Source: Pristimantibacillus sp052113225 (GTDB taxonomy: Bacteria > Bacillota > Bacilli > Paenibacillales > Paenibacillaceae). Taken from it: a DNA stretch of 64,000 nt. Below the pieces are notes generated by a model, which did no database searches, was not told where the DNA came from, and saw only the letters and a list, made by a program, of their open reading frames with translations. The position numbers were made by a program, and so were the translations under genes. Below, piece after piece: positions 26,950 to 36,147 of this stretch (within the stretch, counting starts at the first letter, position 1; the number at the start of each line of letters is the position of its first letter). The stretch is taken from NCBI RefSeq assembly GCF_052113225.1, contig NZ_JBFRCT010000008.1, positions 62,001-126,000 of the forward strand, in the 5' to 3' direction.

Positions 26950-29625
26950 ATGAAGGTACAAGGTTGGAAGCGTTCTTTATCAAGTGTTTTGGCAGCAGTC
27001 ATGCTGCTAGCATCCTTGTCGCTAAGTGTGCTGCCGAAACAGGCAGGGGCAGAAGCGGGAATAGAGAGGATTGCAACGAACTTTGAGGATGGTACGGTTC
27101 AAGGCTGGCATGGACGCGGAGGGAATGAAGTGCTGACCGCTTCGGAGCTTGCTGCCCACACTGGGGCATTCGGCCTGAAGGTTACAGGAAGATCACAAAG
27201 CTGGAATGGCCCGCAGCTGGATGTAACCTCCATTATGGCGGAAGGAAAAACTTATGCGCTTACCGCATGGGCCAAGCTTCCCACCGGCGTAACGGCAGCT
27301 TCAATATCAATGACGGTACAGCGTACAACCGATGGAACGACTTATTATGAAGGAGTTAATGCCGGAAGTGTAACCGCGGACGGCTGGGTGAAGCTTAGTG
27401 GTCAATATCAATTGAAGCAGCCGGCTCAAAGTCTATCTGTTTATTTTGAAGCTTCTTCTAATCCAACACTGGATTTTTATATTGATGATTTTTCGATTGA
27501 GCGGCTTCCTGATCCAGAACCGATTGTTATTCAGCAGGATATTCCATCCTTGAAAGATGTATTTGCCGATGATTTCAAGTTGGGTACGGCTCTTCTTGCT
27601 AATGAAATTGAAGATCCGAGCGGACCGGATGCCCAGCTGATTAAGAAGCATTTCAACAGCTTGACGGCAGGCAATGAGCTGAAGTGGGATGCTACCGAGC
27701 CGCAGGAAGGACAGTTCAATTTCACTCGTTCGGACAAAATTGTTGATTTTGCCGTTGAGAATGGCATTGCCATGCGTGGTCATACGCTGATCTGGCATTC
27801 TCAAACCCCGAACTGGGTGTTCTACGATGAGAATGGTAATCTTGCAAGCAAAGAGCTGCTGTTTGCTAGGATGAAGCGTCATATTGAGACTGTAGTTGGC
27901 AGGTATAAAGGCAAAATTTATGCTTGGGATGTTGTTAATGAGGTGCTTGAACCAGGTGATAATCAGCCGGGCGGTCTCCGCAACAGCCTATGGTACAAGA
28001 TTGCAGGCGAAGAGTTTATCGAGAAGGCATTCGAATATGCGCATGAAGCAGATCCGGATGCGAAGCTCTTTATCAATGATTACAACACGAATATACCGGA
28101 CAAACGGCAGGATTTGCATGACTTGATTAAAAGGCTGCAAGATAAAGGCATTCCTGTTGACGGCGTTGGTCATCAGACACATATCGGCATTGAAAATCCA
28201 CAGGTTCAAGAGCTTGATGATATGATTCAGGCTTTTACTGATCTGAACATTGAACAGCAGATTACTGAGCTTGATATGAGTGTGTACACGAATGACAATG
28301 ATGCCTATGAGACATTCCCGCTAGACCTGCAGATTAAGCAGGCGAAACGGTATAAGGAAATATTCGATGTGTTCAGGAAGCATGCGGATCAGTTAACGGC
28401 TGTTATTTTCTGGGGCAAGGATGATCTGAATACTTGGCTGCGAACCTTCCCGGTCGACCGCAACAACTGGCCGCTGTTGTTTGATGAACGGCTTCAAGCG
28501 AAATATGCTTATTGGGCATTGGCAGACCCGAGCAAGCTGCCGGTAGATATACAGACTACAACAGCAGCGAATGCTGGTGCTCACATTGATGGTAAGCTGG
28601 AGGATGCTTGGAGCAAGGCCTCTGCTGTATCCATACTAAACGAAGGTGCAGCTGTCGCGAAGTTTAAGACCTTATGGGATCCAGACCATCTCTATATGAC
28701 TGTTGATGTATCGGATGCAAGCACGAACGGAAATGATGCAGTTGAAGTATTCATCGATGGCAATAACGGTAAGACAACAGCATACGAAGCGGATGACAAG
28801 AAATATACCTTCCGCCGGAGCGGAGCAAATCCGGGTAAGCCTGCTGCTTATAAAGTGATTAAGCTTACTGACGGATACCGGATTGAAGCTGCAATTCCGG
28901 TTGATAGCATGTCGCTGAACGATAAGCTTGGATTTGATGTTCGTATTGTAGACAAGGCCGGCAGCACAGTAACGAATACTTCCTGGAACGACAGAACGGG
29001 TTCACAGGATACGGATACGTCCAAATATGGTGTATTAACCCTGATTGAAGGTCCACAATCTTCAGAAGCTCTGATGGGGACGCCAGTAATAGACGGCAAT
29101 ATGGATTCCTTATGGAGCAAGGCCAATATAATAACAACTGACCGATGGGTGCAAGGGACCAATGGGTCAAAAGCAAAGGTTAGAACGCTGTGGGATGCAG
29201 GACGTTTATACGTTCTCGCAGAAGTGACGGATTCGCTGCTATCCAAGCAAAGTCCTAATGTGTGGGAGCAGGATTCACTAGAAATATTTGTTGACCAGAA
29301 CAAAGCGGCGACTGCCAGCTATCAAGCGGACGACGGCCAATATCGGATCAACTTTGATAATCAGCAAAGCGTAAATCCGGGGGTGCTTGGTGGAAATCTT
29401 GTATCTGCAGTGAAACAAACGGCGAACGGTTATGTCGTAGAAGCCTCCATAAAATGGACCGGATCACCTCCGGCAGCCGGAGACATCATCGGCTTTGATG
29501 TGCAGGTGAATAATGATGAAGACGGCGACGGGGACCGTGACAGTGTGGCGATATGGAATGACCGTTCCGGTCTGTCCTACACGAACACTTCTGGTTTTGG
29601 ACTTCTGAAGCTTGGTGGTCAATAA
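26950..29625 (+). CDS. Secreted modular xylanase CBM22-GH10-CBM9-CBM9
   Basis: 891 residues. A signal peptide (about 1-34, ending KQAGA) is followed by a CBM22/CBM4-type sandwich (40-185, NFEDGTVQGWHGRGG), a GH10 barrel (195-535) with acid/base E331 (WDVVNEVLE) and nucleophile E440 (ITELDMSVY), then two CBM9-like modules (about 545-712 and 716-890, each starting with an I-DG-x-x-(D/E)-x-x-W motif). Unlike the XynA1 cell-surface xylanase of Paenibacillus JDR-2 it has no SLH repeats, so it should be released. It follows the exporter by 55 bp, with AAAAGGTGAGGTG before the ATG. Confidence 0.94.
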   Translation: MKVQGWKRSLSSVLAAVMLLASLSLSVLPKQAGAEAGIERIATNFEDGTVQGWHGRGGNEVLTASELAAHTGAFGLKVTGRSQSWNGPQLDVTSIMAEGKTYALTAWAKLPTGVTAASISMTVQRTTDGTTYYEGVNAGSVTADGWVKLSGQYQLKQPAQSLSVYFEASSNPTLDFYIDDFSIERLPDPEPIVIQQDIPSLKDVFADDFKLGTALLANEIEDPSGPDAQLIKKHFNSLTAGNELKWDATEPQEGQFNFTRSDKIVDFAVENGIAMRGHTLIWHSQTPNWVFYDENGNLASKELLFARMKRHIETVVGRYKGKIYAWDVVNEVLEPGDNQPGGLRNSLWYKIAGEEFIEKAFEYAHEADPDAKLFINDYNTNIPDKRQDLHDLIKRLQDKGIPVDGVGHQTHIGIENPQVQELDDMIQAFTDLNIEQQITELDMSVYTNDNDAYETFPLDLQIKQAKRYKEIFDVFRKHADQLTAVIFWGKDDLNTWLRTFPVDRNNWPLLFDERLQAKYAYWALADPSKLPVDIQTTTAANAGAHIDGKLEDAWSKASAVSILNEGAAVAKFKTLWDPDHLYMTVDVSDASTNGNDAVEVFIDGNNGKTTAYEADDKKYTFRRSGANPGKPAAYKVIKLTDGYRIEAAIPVDSMSLNDKLGFDVRIVDKAGSTVTNTSWNDRTGSQDTDTSKYGVLTLIEGPQSSEALMGTPVIDGNMDSLWSKANIITTDRWVQGTNGSKAKVRTLWDAGRLYVLAEVTDSLLSKQSPNVWEQDSLEIFVDQNKAATASYQADDGQYRINFDNQQSVNPGVLGGNLVSAVKQTANGYVVEASIKWTGSPPAAGDIIGFDVQVNNDEDGDGDRDSVAIWNDRSGLSYTNTSGFGLLKLGGQ

Positions 29626-29655
29626 GGCAGGACCGGGTTAAGGTCATAACGAAGA

Positions 29656-29707
29656 AAACCGGCTAAAGTTCGGGACTTATGGATAAGTCCAAAGCTTTAG
29701 CCGGTTT
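29656..29707. terminator. Bidirectional terminator between xylanase and regulator genes
   Basis: AAACCGGCTAAAG (29656-29668) pairs perfectly with CTTTAGCCGGTTT (29695-29707), and an inner GACTTAT/ATAAGTC pair extends the stem. T-rich sequence follows on the plus strand, serving the xylanase; the convergent regulator can use the reverse. Confidence 0.9.
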
Positions 29708-29752
29708 ATTATTTTTTATAACTGCAAGCGCTTTCCAAAAAGGGTTTTCGAA

Positions 29753-30508
29753 TTAAGCGATAACTGTGCTTTGCTTACGGTACTCATTAGCGCTCGTGCC
29801 GGTGTATTCCTTGAACTTCTTGTAGAACCAGTCAATTTCCGTATAGCCTACTTCATTTGCGATCTCATAAATCCGCATATCCGTTCTCTCAAGCAGGATT
29901 TTTGCCTTCTCCATTCGCTGCTGAAGAAGATACTCGTTAAACGACATATTCTCCTGATCTTTGAATTTCTGACCAAGATAGGCACAGTTGAAATGCAGCA
30001 GGCTTGAGATTTTTTTTAAGGTAATGTTCTGATGCAATTGCTCCTGTACATATTGCTTGACAAGGTCAATGATGGACGGATTCAAATTTTTTTTCTTCTC
30101 ATAACTTAAGGTAATCCGATGGGATTGAACAGATAGAGCGTCGAGCTCTTTCTTTACCTTACACAGGCTGGCGGCCAAATCCTCCGAATGCACCGGATTC
30201 GCAATGTAATCGCTTACCTGAAAGGCCATCGCTTTCCGCAGAAGCTGGAAATCATGACTGCCTCCAAGAAGAATAATAGGTACCCGGCTTTGCTCACGGA
30301 TTCGTTCACAGAGCAGCATCCCGCTGGCATGCGAATGTTTAAGATCTATAAGAATAAGGTCGACTGACTGTGTTCTGAGAATGGCTTGAGCATCAGAGAG
30401 AGAATCCGCATCGGCTTGAAGCATGAAGCCATGCTGCTCCCAATGAAACATAAGTCGGGTCTCTTCTCTGGAATAACGGTCAGGTTGAACTAGCAACGCC
30501 CTATACAT
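29753..30508 (-). CDS. Orphan AraC-type regulator with degenerate receiver domain
   Basis: 251 residues: a receiver-like domain (1-120) joined directly to two AraC helix-turn-helix units (about 150-245, LKKISSLLHFNCAYLGQKF and IYEIANEVGYTEIDWFYKKF). D55 (LILIDLKHS) is kept, but the acidic pair is replaced (LLVQPD), the usual Ser/Thr is Leu (IILLGG), and the invariant Lys is Asn104 (IANPVHS). Phosphorylation control is therefore unlikely. It has no kinase beside it and lacks the long linker of the other YesN-type regulators here. It sits between the secreted xylanase and the transport cassette, either of which it may control. Confidence 0.85.
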   Translation of the reverse strand: MYRALLVQPDRYSREETRLMFHWEQHGFMLQADADSLSDAQAILRTQSVDLILIDLKHSHASGMLLCERIREQSRVPIILLGGSHDFQLLRKAMAFQVSDYIANPVHSEDLAASLCKVKKELDALSVQSHRITLSYEKKKNLNPSIIDLVKQYVQEQLHQNITLKKISSLLHFNCAYLGQKFKDQENMSFNEYLLQQRMEKAKILLERTDMRIYEIANEVGYTEIDWFYKKFKEYTGTSANEYRKQSTVIA

Positions 30509-30680
30509 AGGCTGAGCCTCCCTTTCTAAGGAATCGTCTCTGACGGATTATGGTTTTTATTATTGTTCATCTTGTGGACAGGTGACAATGTGCATTTCTT
30601 TATCCATCATCCATTTGTTTACCTCTTGGCTTAATTGCTTCCTTACAATCCGCGTTATTCCTGAAAACCTATAAATTGAC

Positions 30681-30693
30681 AGGTCATTGACCT
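30681..30693. promoter_or_regulatory. Palindrome upstream of the transport cassette
   Basis: AGGTCA-T-TGACCT is a perfect inverted repeat about 75 bp before the first cassette gene and 10 bp before the shared 36-bp element. It is a plausible operator. The remainder of 30509-30702 shows no gene. Confidence 0.4.
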
Positions 30694-30702
30694 ATCTACA
30701 GG

Positions 30703-30738
30703 CAGGTTGTTGGTCAGAAATGTAAGCGCTACACTTTT
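30703..30738 (+). promoter_or_regulatory. 36-bp shared element, copy 2 (before the transport cassette)
   Basis: CAGGTTGTTG, eight variable bases and TGTAAGCGCTACACTTTT, matching 21235-21270 in sequence and spacing. The second block is close to but not a good cre site (two mismatches), and copy 1 lacks the CG core, so a regulator other than CcpA is more likely. It ends 29 bp before the start codon at 30768. Confidence 0.5.
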
Positions 30739-30767
30739 CCCTGTAAACCAAATTAGGGGGGACCAAT

Positions 30768-32171
30768 GTGAGAGTGAAAAAGACGGTTATGATGCTTTCG
30801 ACTTTGATGTTAGCTGCTTCATTAACGGCATGCAGCAGTGGCAGCGGCAGCAATGGCAATGGGAAAGGCAATAGCAATGCTAACAACGCAGATGCGACGG
30901 CGAGCAATAATGCAGCCGCCTCTAATAACGCCGCAGCGTCGAATAATGCGGGGAACGCTGAAGAAGATCCTTCTTCGCCCGAAATGGACTTCGACATGGG
31001 CGGCAGAACAATCAAGGTTGTATCCTGGTGGGATATGACGATTGGAGAAGACAATCCGGACAATATCCAGCGCAAGAAAAACCTGGAGGAGCTTGAGAAG
31101 AAGCATAACTTCAAGATGGAATTCGTAGCGGTTGACTACGGCGAATACCAGCAAAAAGTTGTCGCATCCCTGCTTGCAGGCGAACCGCTTGGCGATATTG
31201 TGAGATTGGGTAAAAACTACACCGTTCCAGCCCTGGTCCAGCAAGACCTGTTATGGCCGGTTGACGAATACACGAAAAACACAAAGGTATTTAATCCAAA
31301 GGCTACCGAATTCATGTCGTATAACGGCCGCGGTTATGCCTTCTCCGAGGGCCAAGGCAACCTGATTACCGGCATTTTCTATAACCGTACTCTTCTTAAC
31401 AAGCTTGGTATTAAGTCTCCTCAAGATTATGTGAAAGAGGACAATTGGAACTGGGATACATTCACTCAAGTAGCTAAAGATGCGAACAAAGATACGAATA
31501 ATGACGGAAAGCTGGATACATGGGGACTTGCTTCAGGCGGATTTATGGATCCAGCTCTTGTCTCCAATGAAACGAGCCTAACCAATGGAGATAAGCAAAA
31601 TCTGGACGATCCAAAAACCGTTGAGGTATTTAATTTCCTCTCCAAGCTGGCAACAGAGAAGGTTGCCCGCCCAACAGAAGGCGGAGACTGGACAGAACCA
31701 GGACAATTCTTCCGTCAAGGCAATACGCTTATGTATGCAGGAGCCATGTATGAAATTGGTGGTTTGAAAACGGATATGAAGGACTACGATATTGGCTTTG
31801 TGCCATTCCCTAAAGGTCCAAGTGCTACGGCGTACCATTCCGCTGAAGGGGCATTCCAAGCCCTTACCATTCCGAAGAGTGTAGAGAATCCCGATCAACT
31901 GGTATACATCTGGGAAAAAATCAATGATATCGATTCGATCTACGACTATGCGGACCAAGCATCGCTTGAGAGCAACTTCACGGATGAGAACGATATCCAA
32001 AATGCCCGCGATGCAGGCGCAGGCATGCTGGTGCTGGACAGCGGCACATTCCCGAAATTCCCTTACTACGAAATGATTGGCGAACTGACCTCAGGCAACT
32101 CGGTGTCTACCGTGATCGACACGTATAAAGCACCGGCTCAAGCTGCAATTGACGAGGTTTACAAAAAGTAA
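30768..32171 (+). CDS. Sugar-binding lipoprotein opening the transport cassette
   Basis: 467 residues. The signal peptide ends SLTAC with lipid Cys at residue 22. A low-complexity tether rich in Asn, Ala and Ser runs to about residue 65 (repeated SNNAA units), then a family 1 solute-binding domain. GTG 30768 is preceded by TAGGGGGGA. It is followed by a hairpin and by a second, much larger binding protein gene. A xylo-oligosaccharide ligand is inferred from the GH10 gene ending the cassette. Confidence 0.9.
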   Translation: MRVKKTVMMLSTLMLAASLTACSSGSGSNGNGKGNSNANNADATASNNAAASNNAAASNNAGNAEEDPSSPEMDFDMGGRTIKVVSWWDMTIGEDNPDNIQRKKNLEELEKKHNFKMEFVAVDYGEYQQKVVASLLAGEPLGDIVRLGKNYTVPALVQQDLLWPVDEYTKNTKVFNPKATEFMSYNGRGYAFSEGQGNLITGIFYNRTLLNKLGIKSPQDYVKEDNWNWDTFTQVAKDANKDTNNDGKLDTWGLASGGFMDPALVSNETSLTNGDKQNLDDPKTVEVFNFLSKLATEKVARPTEGGDWTEPGQFFRQGNTLMYAGAMYEIGGLKTDMKDYDIGFVPFPKGPSATAYHSAEGAFQALTIPKSVENPDQLVYIWEKINDIDSIYDYADQASLESNFTDENDIQNARDAGAGMLVLDSGTFPKFPYYEMIGELTSGNSVSTVIDTYKAPAQAAIDEVYKK

Positions 32172-32187
32172 CAATTGAAGTTAATGC

Positions 32188-32226
32188 CGACAGTCCCTAT
32201 TTTGAATATGGCAATGGGGACTGTCG
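32188..32226 (+). other. Intercistronic hairpin after the first cassette gene
   Basis: CGACAGTCCC and GGGACTGTCG form a ten-base perfect stem with a 19-base loop. There is no T-run, so transcription should continue into the 966-residue gene, with the stem stabilising the binding-protein message. Confidence 0.7.
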
Positions 32227-32263
32227 CTGAAGTGAAATCTCTTGCCGCAGGAGGGGAGAAGAG

Positions 32264-35164
32264 TTGAGTAACAAAAGAAGAAAGCGCTACGGAATTGCCA
32301 TACTGGTTCTACTCGTATTTTTTTTGTCCATTTGGGCTTTCTACCCTTCGGGTCAGCTGCATAACGGACGCGCTCAGGCGATGGGCGGATTTCAGGCGAT
32401 TACAGACTCGGATGATAGAGGCGGCTATAACGAGTATTTGAAAAGTTATTCTGCTGATGACAGACCTTCTCAAGTCATTCGTATAGAAGGCGAAAGCTTC
32501 GCTGAGAGCGATGGAGAAGGATTTGAGGTAGATGATCATCTGGAAGGATTGAACGGAAAAGCAGTCTTTACGCCGGATGCCGGCTCGATCAGCTGGAACA
32601 TACCTATTGAGCAAGCGGGACTCTATAATCTTCGGATTCGTTACTATCCGATTGAAGGGAAAAGCTCAGCCATTGAACGCAAGCTCACGATTAATGATGA
32701 GCAGCCATTTACTGGAGCTGATGATCTGTTGTTTGACCGGTTATGGGGCAACCGTGATGCTAAGATTCAAAGAGATGACCGGGGAAATGATCTTCGTCCA
32801 AGGCAGATTGAGAAGCCAGCTTGGCAGCTCAAGCCATTGATGGACAGTGAAGGTTATTATGCAGAGCCCTATTTATTCCACTTCGACAAGGGTACGCAGA
32901 AGCTTACTCTGACGGCTTCCCGAGAGCCGATGGCCATCGACTATATCGAGCTGTATCAGGATCAGACCATCAAGTCCTATGAGGATTTGAAGAAGGATTA
33001 TGAAGCGGAAGGCTTAAAGCCTGCCAAGGATCAATCTATGATGATTCAAGCGGAGGACGCGGAGCTCAAATCGTCTCCTACGCTATATCCATTGTCTGAC
33101 AAGTCAAGCCCTGCCGTTATTCCATATGATGTGTCCAAGATTCGGATTAACGCAATCGGCGGCGTGAACTGGAAGCTGCCGGGGCAGTGGATGGAGTGGG
33201 AAGTGGATGTACAACAGGATGGATTATATCAGATTGCTTTAAAAAGAAAACAGGATCAGCTTCGTGGTGTATTCAGCACACGCAGTCTGATGATTGATGG
33301 CGAATATCCGTTTAAAGAAATGAAGCAGATTCCGTTTAATTTCGATATGGACTGGAAAATGGACGTCATGGGCGGTGATGAGCCCTATTTGTTCCATTTG
33401 ACGAAAGGCAAGCACGTGCTTCGTTTGTCCGTATCCCTGGGCGAGATCGCTCCGCTGCTACAGACGATTGAATCAAGCGTCCTGCAGCTTAATGAGATAT
33501 ACAGAAAGATTCTGATTATTACCTCCAATTCGCCTGATCCGTACCGTGATTACCAGTTAGAGAAGCGGATTCCAGAGATGACGGAAGTGTTCAAAACACA
33601 GGCAGCTACGATAAAAAGTGTTGCCGATTATCTCGAGCAAACAACGGGCGAGCAAAGTGATAAAGTAGCGGTTCTCCACACGATGGTGACTCAGCTTGAA
33701 GAAATGGCTGCAAAGCCTGAAACGGTTGCTAAACGGCTGTCCGCTTTCAAGATTAATGTCGGCGGACTTGGTACTTGGATATTGAACGTCAGAGTACAGC
33801 CGCTTACGCTGGACTATTTAATCGTATCTTCCCCTGAAGCAGCGCTTCCGCGTGCAAGTGCAACCTTTTTCCAAAAGGTTAAGCATGAGCTTGGAGGACT
33901 GATTGCTTCTTACACGGAGGACTACGACAGCATCGGCAATACAAAGAAAAGCGACAAGTCAATCACCGTATGGATTACGACCGGCCGTGATCAGGCGCAA
34001 GTATTAAAGAGCCTGATCGATGAGAGCTTCACGCCGGAGTCGAAAATATCCGTGAAGCTGAGACTTGTTCCGGCTAATATTCTACTTCCTGCGACGCTGG
34101 CTGATGAGGGACCTGATGTTGCCATGCAGATTGGGGAAGATGTGCCGGTCAACTATGCGATGAGGAAAGCTTCAGCGGATTTGTCCGTATTCCCTGACTT
34201 CAAGGAAGTTGCCTCCAGGTTCAACGACAGCGCTTTGGTTCCTTATGAATACAGCAATGGCGTATACGCCTTGCCGGAGCAGCAGACCTTCCCGATGCTC
34301 TTCTACCGGAAAGACGTGATGGCAGAGCTTGGATTAACACCACCTCAAACCTGGCAGGAAGTATACAATATGATTTCCGTGCTGCAGAAGCATAATATGG
34401 AATTCTGGCTTCCAATCGACGACGTAAAGAATAATGCGAATCTGATACCGAACACAACTTTCTCGATGATGCTCTATCAGAATAACGGAAAGTTCTATAC
34501 CGAGGACGACAAGAAAAGCGCACTTGATTCGGACATTTCCATGGAAGTTTTCAAGAAATGGACGCAGTTCTATACCAACTATAAGTTTCCGCTGATTGCG
34601 GATTTCCCGAACCGATTCCGTACCGGCGAGATGCCGATTGGGATTGCGGATTATACGACTTACAACAACTTGACGGTAATGGCGCCTGAGATTAAGGGGC
34701 TATGGGACTTTACGATGGTGCCGGGGACGGAAATGCCTGACGGCACGGTAAATCATGAAGTGGCCAGCCATACAACCGCTGTGATGATGCTGGAGAATGC
34801 CAAGGATAAAGATGCGTCATGGGAGTTTATGAAATGGTGGACCAGCAAGGAGACACAAATTGCATATGGCCGTGAGATGGAAGGATTGCTCGGAGAAGCC
34901 GCTCGTTATCCGACCGCTAATATTGAAGCACTCGAAGAATTACCATGGCCAGTCAAGGATTATCAGAACCTCCAAAGCCAGTGGCAATGGGTGGAAGGAA
35001 TTCCTCAGGTTCCGGGTGGATATTTCACCGGACGCCATCTGGATAATGCCTTCCGTAAAGTAGTCAACGGCAGTGAGAATCCTCGTGAAGCCTTATCGGA
35101 TTATCTGTTGTATATCAATGATGAAATCGCAATTAAGCGAAAAGAATTTAAATTACCGAACTAG
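32264..35164 (+). CDS. Membrane-anchored binding protein with added beta-sandwich domains
   Basis: 966 residues. A positively charged start and one hydrophobic segment (about 10-28) anchor it; no lipobox Cys is present. Two CBM35-like sandwiches follow (about 70-235, IRIEGESFAESDGEGFEVDD; and 255-410, MMIQAEDAELK), then a helical spacer (about 415-500), then a family 1 solute-binding domain (about 560-960). Ordinary binding proteins have 420-570 residues, so this is a fused receptor. GAGGGGAG precedes TTG 32264. The permease genes follow at once. It may catch long oligosaccharides; ligand unknown. Confidence 0.85.
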   Translation: MSNKRRKRYGIAILVLLVFFLSIWAFYPSGQLHNGRAQAMGGFQAITDSDDRGGYNEYLKSYSADDRPSQVIRIEGESFAESDGEGFEVDDHLEGLNGKAVFTPDAGSISWNIPIEQAGLYNLRIRYYPIEGKSSAIERKLTINDEQPFTGADDLLFDRLWGNRDAKIQRDDRGNDLRPRQIEKPAWQLKPLMDSEGYYAEPYLFHFDKGTQKLTLTASREPMAIDYIELYQDQTIKSYEDLKKDYEAEGLKPAKDQSMMIQAEDAELKSSPTLYPLSDKSSPAVIPYDVSKIRINAIGGVNWKLPGQWMEWEVDVQQDGLYQIALKRKQDQLRGVFSTRSLMIDGEYPFKEMKQIPFNFDMDWKMDVMGGDEPYLFHLTKGKHVLRLSVSLGEIAPLLQTIESSVLQLNEIYRKILIITSNSPDPYRDYQLEKRIPEMTEVFKTQAATIKSVADYLEQTTGEQSDKVAVLHTMVTQLEEMAAKPETVAKRLSAFKINVGGLGTWILNVRVQPLTLDYLIVSSPEAALPRASATFFQKVKHELGGLIASYTEDYDSIGNTKKSDKSITVWITTGRDQAQVLKSLIDESFTPESKISVKLRLVPANILLPATLADEGPDVAMQIGEDVPVNYAMRKASADLSVFPDFKEVASRFNDSALVPYEYSNGVYALPEQQTFPMLFYRKDVMAELGLTPPQTWQEVYNMISVLQKHNMEFWLPIDDVKNNANLIPNTTFSMMLYQNNGKFYTEDDKKSALDSDISMEVFKKWTQFYTNYKFPLIADFPNRFRTGEMPIGIADYTTYNNLTVMAPEIKGLWDFTMVPGTEMPDGTVNHEVASHTTAVMMLENAKDKDASWEFMKWWTSKETQIAYGREMEGLLGEAARYPTANIEALEELPWPVKDYQNLQSQWQWVEGIPQVPGGYFTGRHLDNAFRKVVNGSENPREALSDYLLYINDEIAIKRKEFKLPN

Positions 35165-35181
35165 CTTGGGGGTGAATTCCG

Positions 35182-36147
35182 ATGCCTGAAACGAGTCAAA
35201 CCGTAATCGTGCCTGCGCCCGATCTCATCCGGCAGCCGGTCAAGGTATCCAGATGGGCGCAAACATTCAGAGAGATTAAGAAAAACAAGCACTATTACAT
35301 CCTCATGAGCCCGTACATGATTATTTTCACCCTGTTTACCATTATTCCTGTTGTATTCTCGATCTGTCTCAGTTTTTTCTATTTCAATATGCTCGAATTC
35401 CCAAGGTTCGTAGGCTGGGACAATTATTCCAGGCTGTTTCTGAATGATGATGTCTTTATGATTGCCTTGCGGAATACGTTCATGTTCGCTGTCATTACAG
35501 GACCAATCAGCTATCTCGCCTGCTTCCTGTTTGCCTGGATTATAAATGAACTGTCTCCGAAGATACGGGCGATTATGACTTTGATTTTTTATGCACCATC
35601 AATTGCAGGAAATGTGTATTTCATATGGCTGATCGTATTTTCGGGAGACCGTTATGGTTACTTGAATGGTTTCCTGATCAAATTCGGCTTTATACTGGAG
35701 CCGATCCAATGGCTTACGAATGAGAAGTATATTCTGGCCATCGTTATTATCGTTCAATTGTGGCTGAGCCTCGGTACCAGCTTCCTTGCGTTTATTGCAG
35801 GGCTTCAGACAATTGATAGAACGCTTGTAGAAGCAGGCGCAGTTGACGGAATCCGGAACCGTTGGCAGGAGCTGTGGTTCATTACTCTCCCTTCGATGAG
35901 GCCGCAGCTTTTATTCGGCGCAGTCCTGCAAATTACGGCTTCGTTCGCCGTAGCGGATGTTTCCATTGCGCTGGCGGGCTTCCCAAGTGTTAACTACGCG
36001 GCGCACACAATCGTCACGCATCTGATGGACTATGGCACGATCCGCTTTGAGATGGGTTATGCCTCAGCCATTGCAACCGTTCTATTCCTGATTATGGTGG
36101 GCGCCAATAAGCTGACCCAGAAATTGCTTAGAAAGGTCGGTGAGTGA
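35182..36147 (+). CDS. Sugar ABC permease, first of cassette pair A
   Basis: 321 residues, six membrane segments, EAA loop (VEAGAVDGIRNRWQELWFITLP). GGGGGTGA precedes ATG 35182. Its stop codon overlaps the GTG start of the next permease by four bases, a sign of translational coupling. It should work with the 966-residue receptor just upstream. Confidence 0.92.
   Translation: MPETSQTVIVPAPDLIRQPVKVSRWAQTFREIKKNKHYYILMSPYMIIFTLFTIIPVVFSICLSFFYFNMLEFPRFVGWDNYSRLFLNDDVFMIALRNTFMFAVITGPISYLACFLFAWIINELSPKIRAIMTLIFYAPSIAGNVYFIWLIVFSGDRYGYLNGFLIKFGFILEPIQWLTNEKYILAIVIIVQLWLSLGTSFLAFIAGLQTIDRTLVEAGAVDGIRNRWQELWFITLPSMRPQLLFGAVLQITASFAVADVSIALAGFPSVNYAAHTIVTHLMDYGTIRFEMGYASAIATVLFLIMVGANKLTQKLLRKVGE

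Noticed and set aside
29722..29736. cre-like TGCAAGCGCTTTCC
   Set aside because: It lies between convergent genes, just past their terminator, with no promoter nearby.
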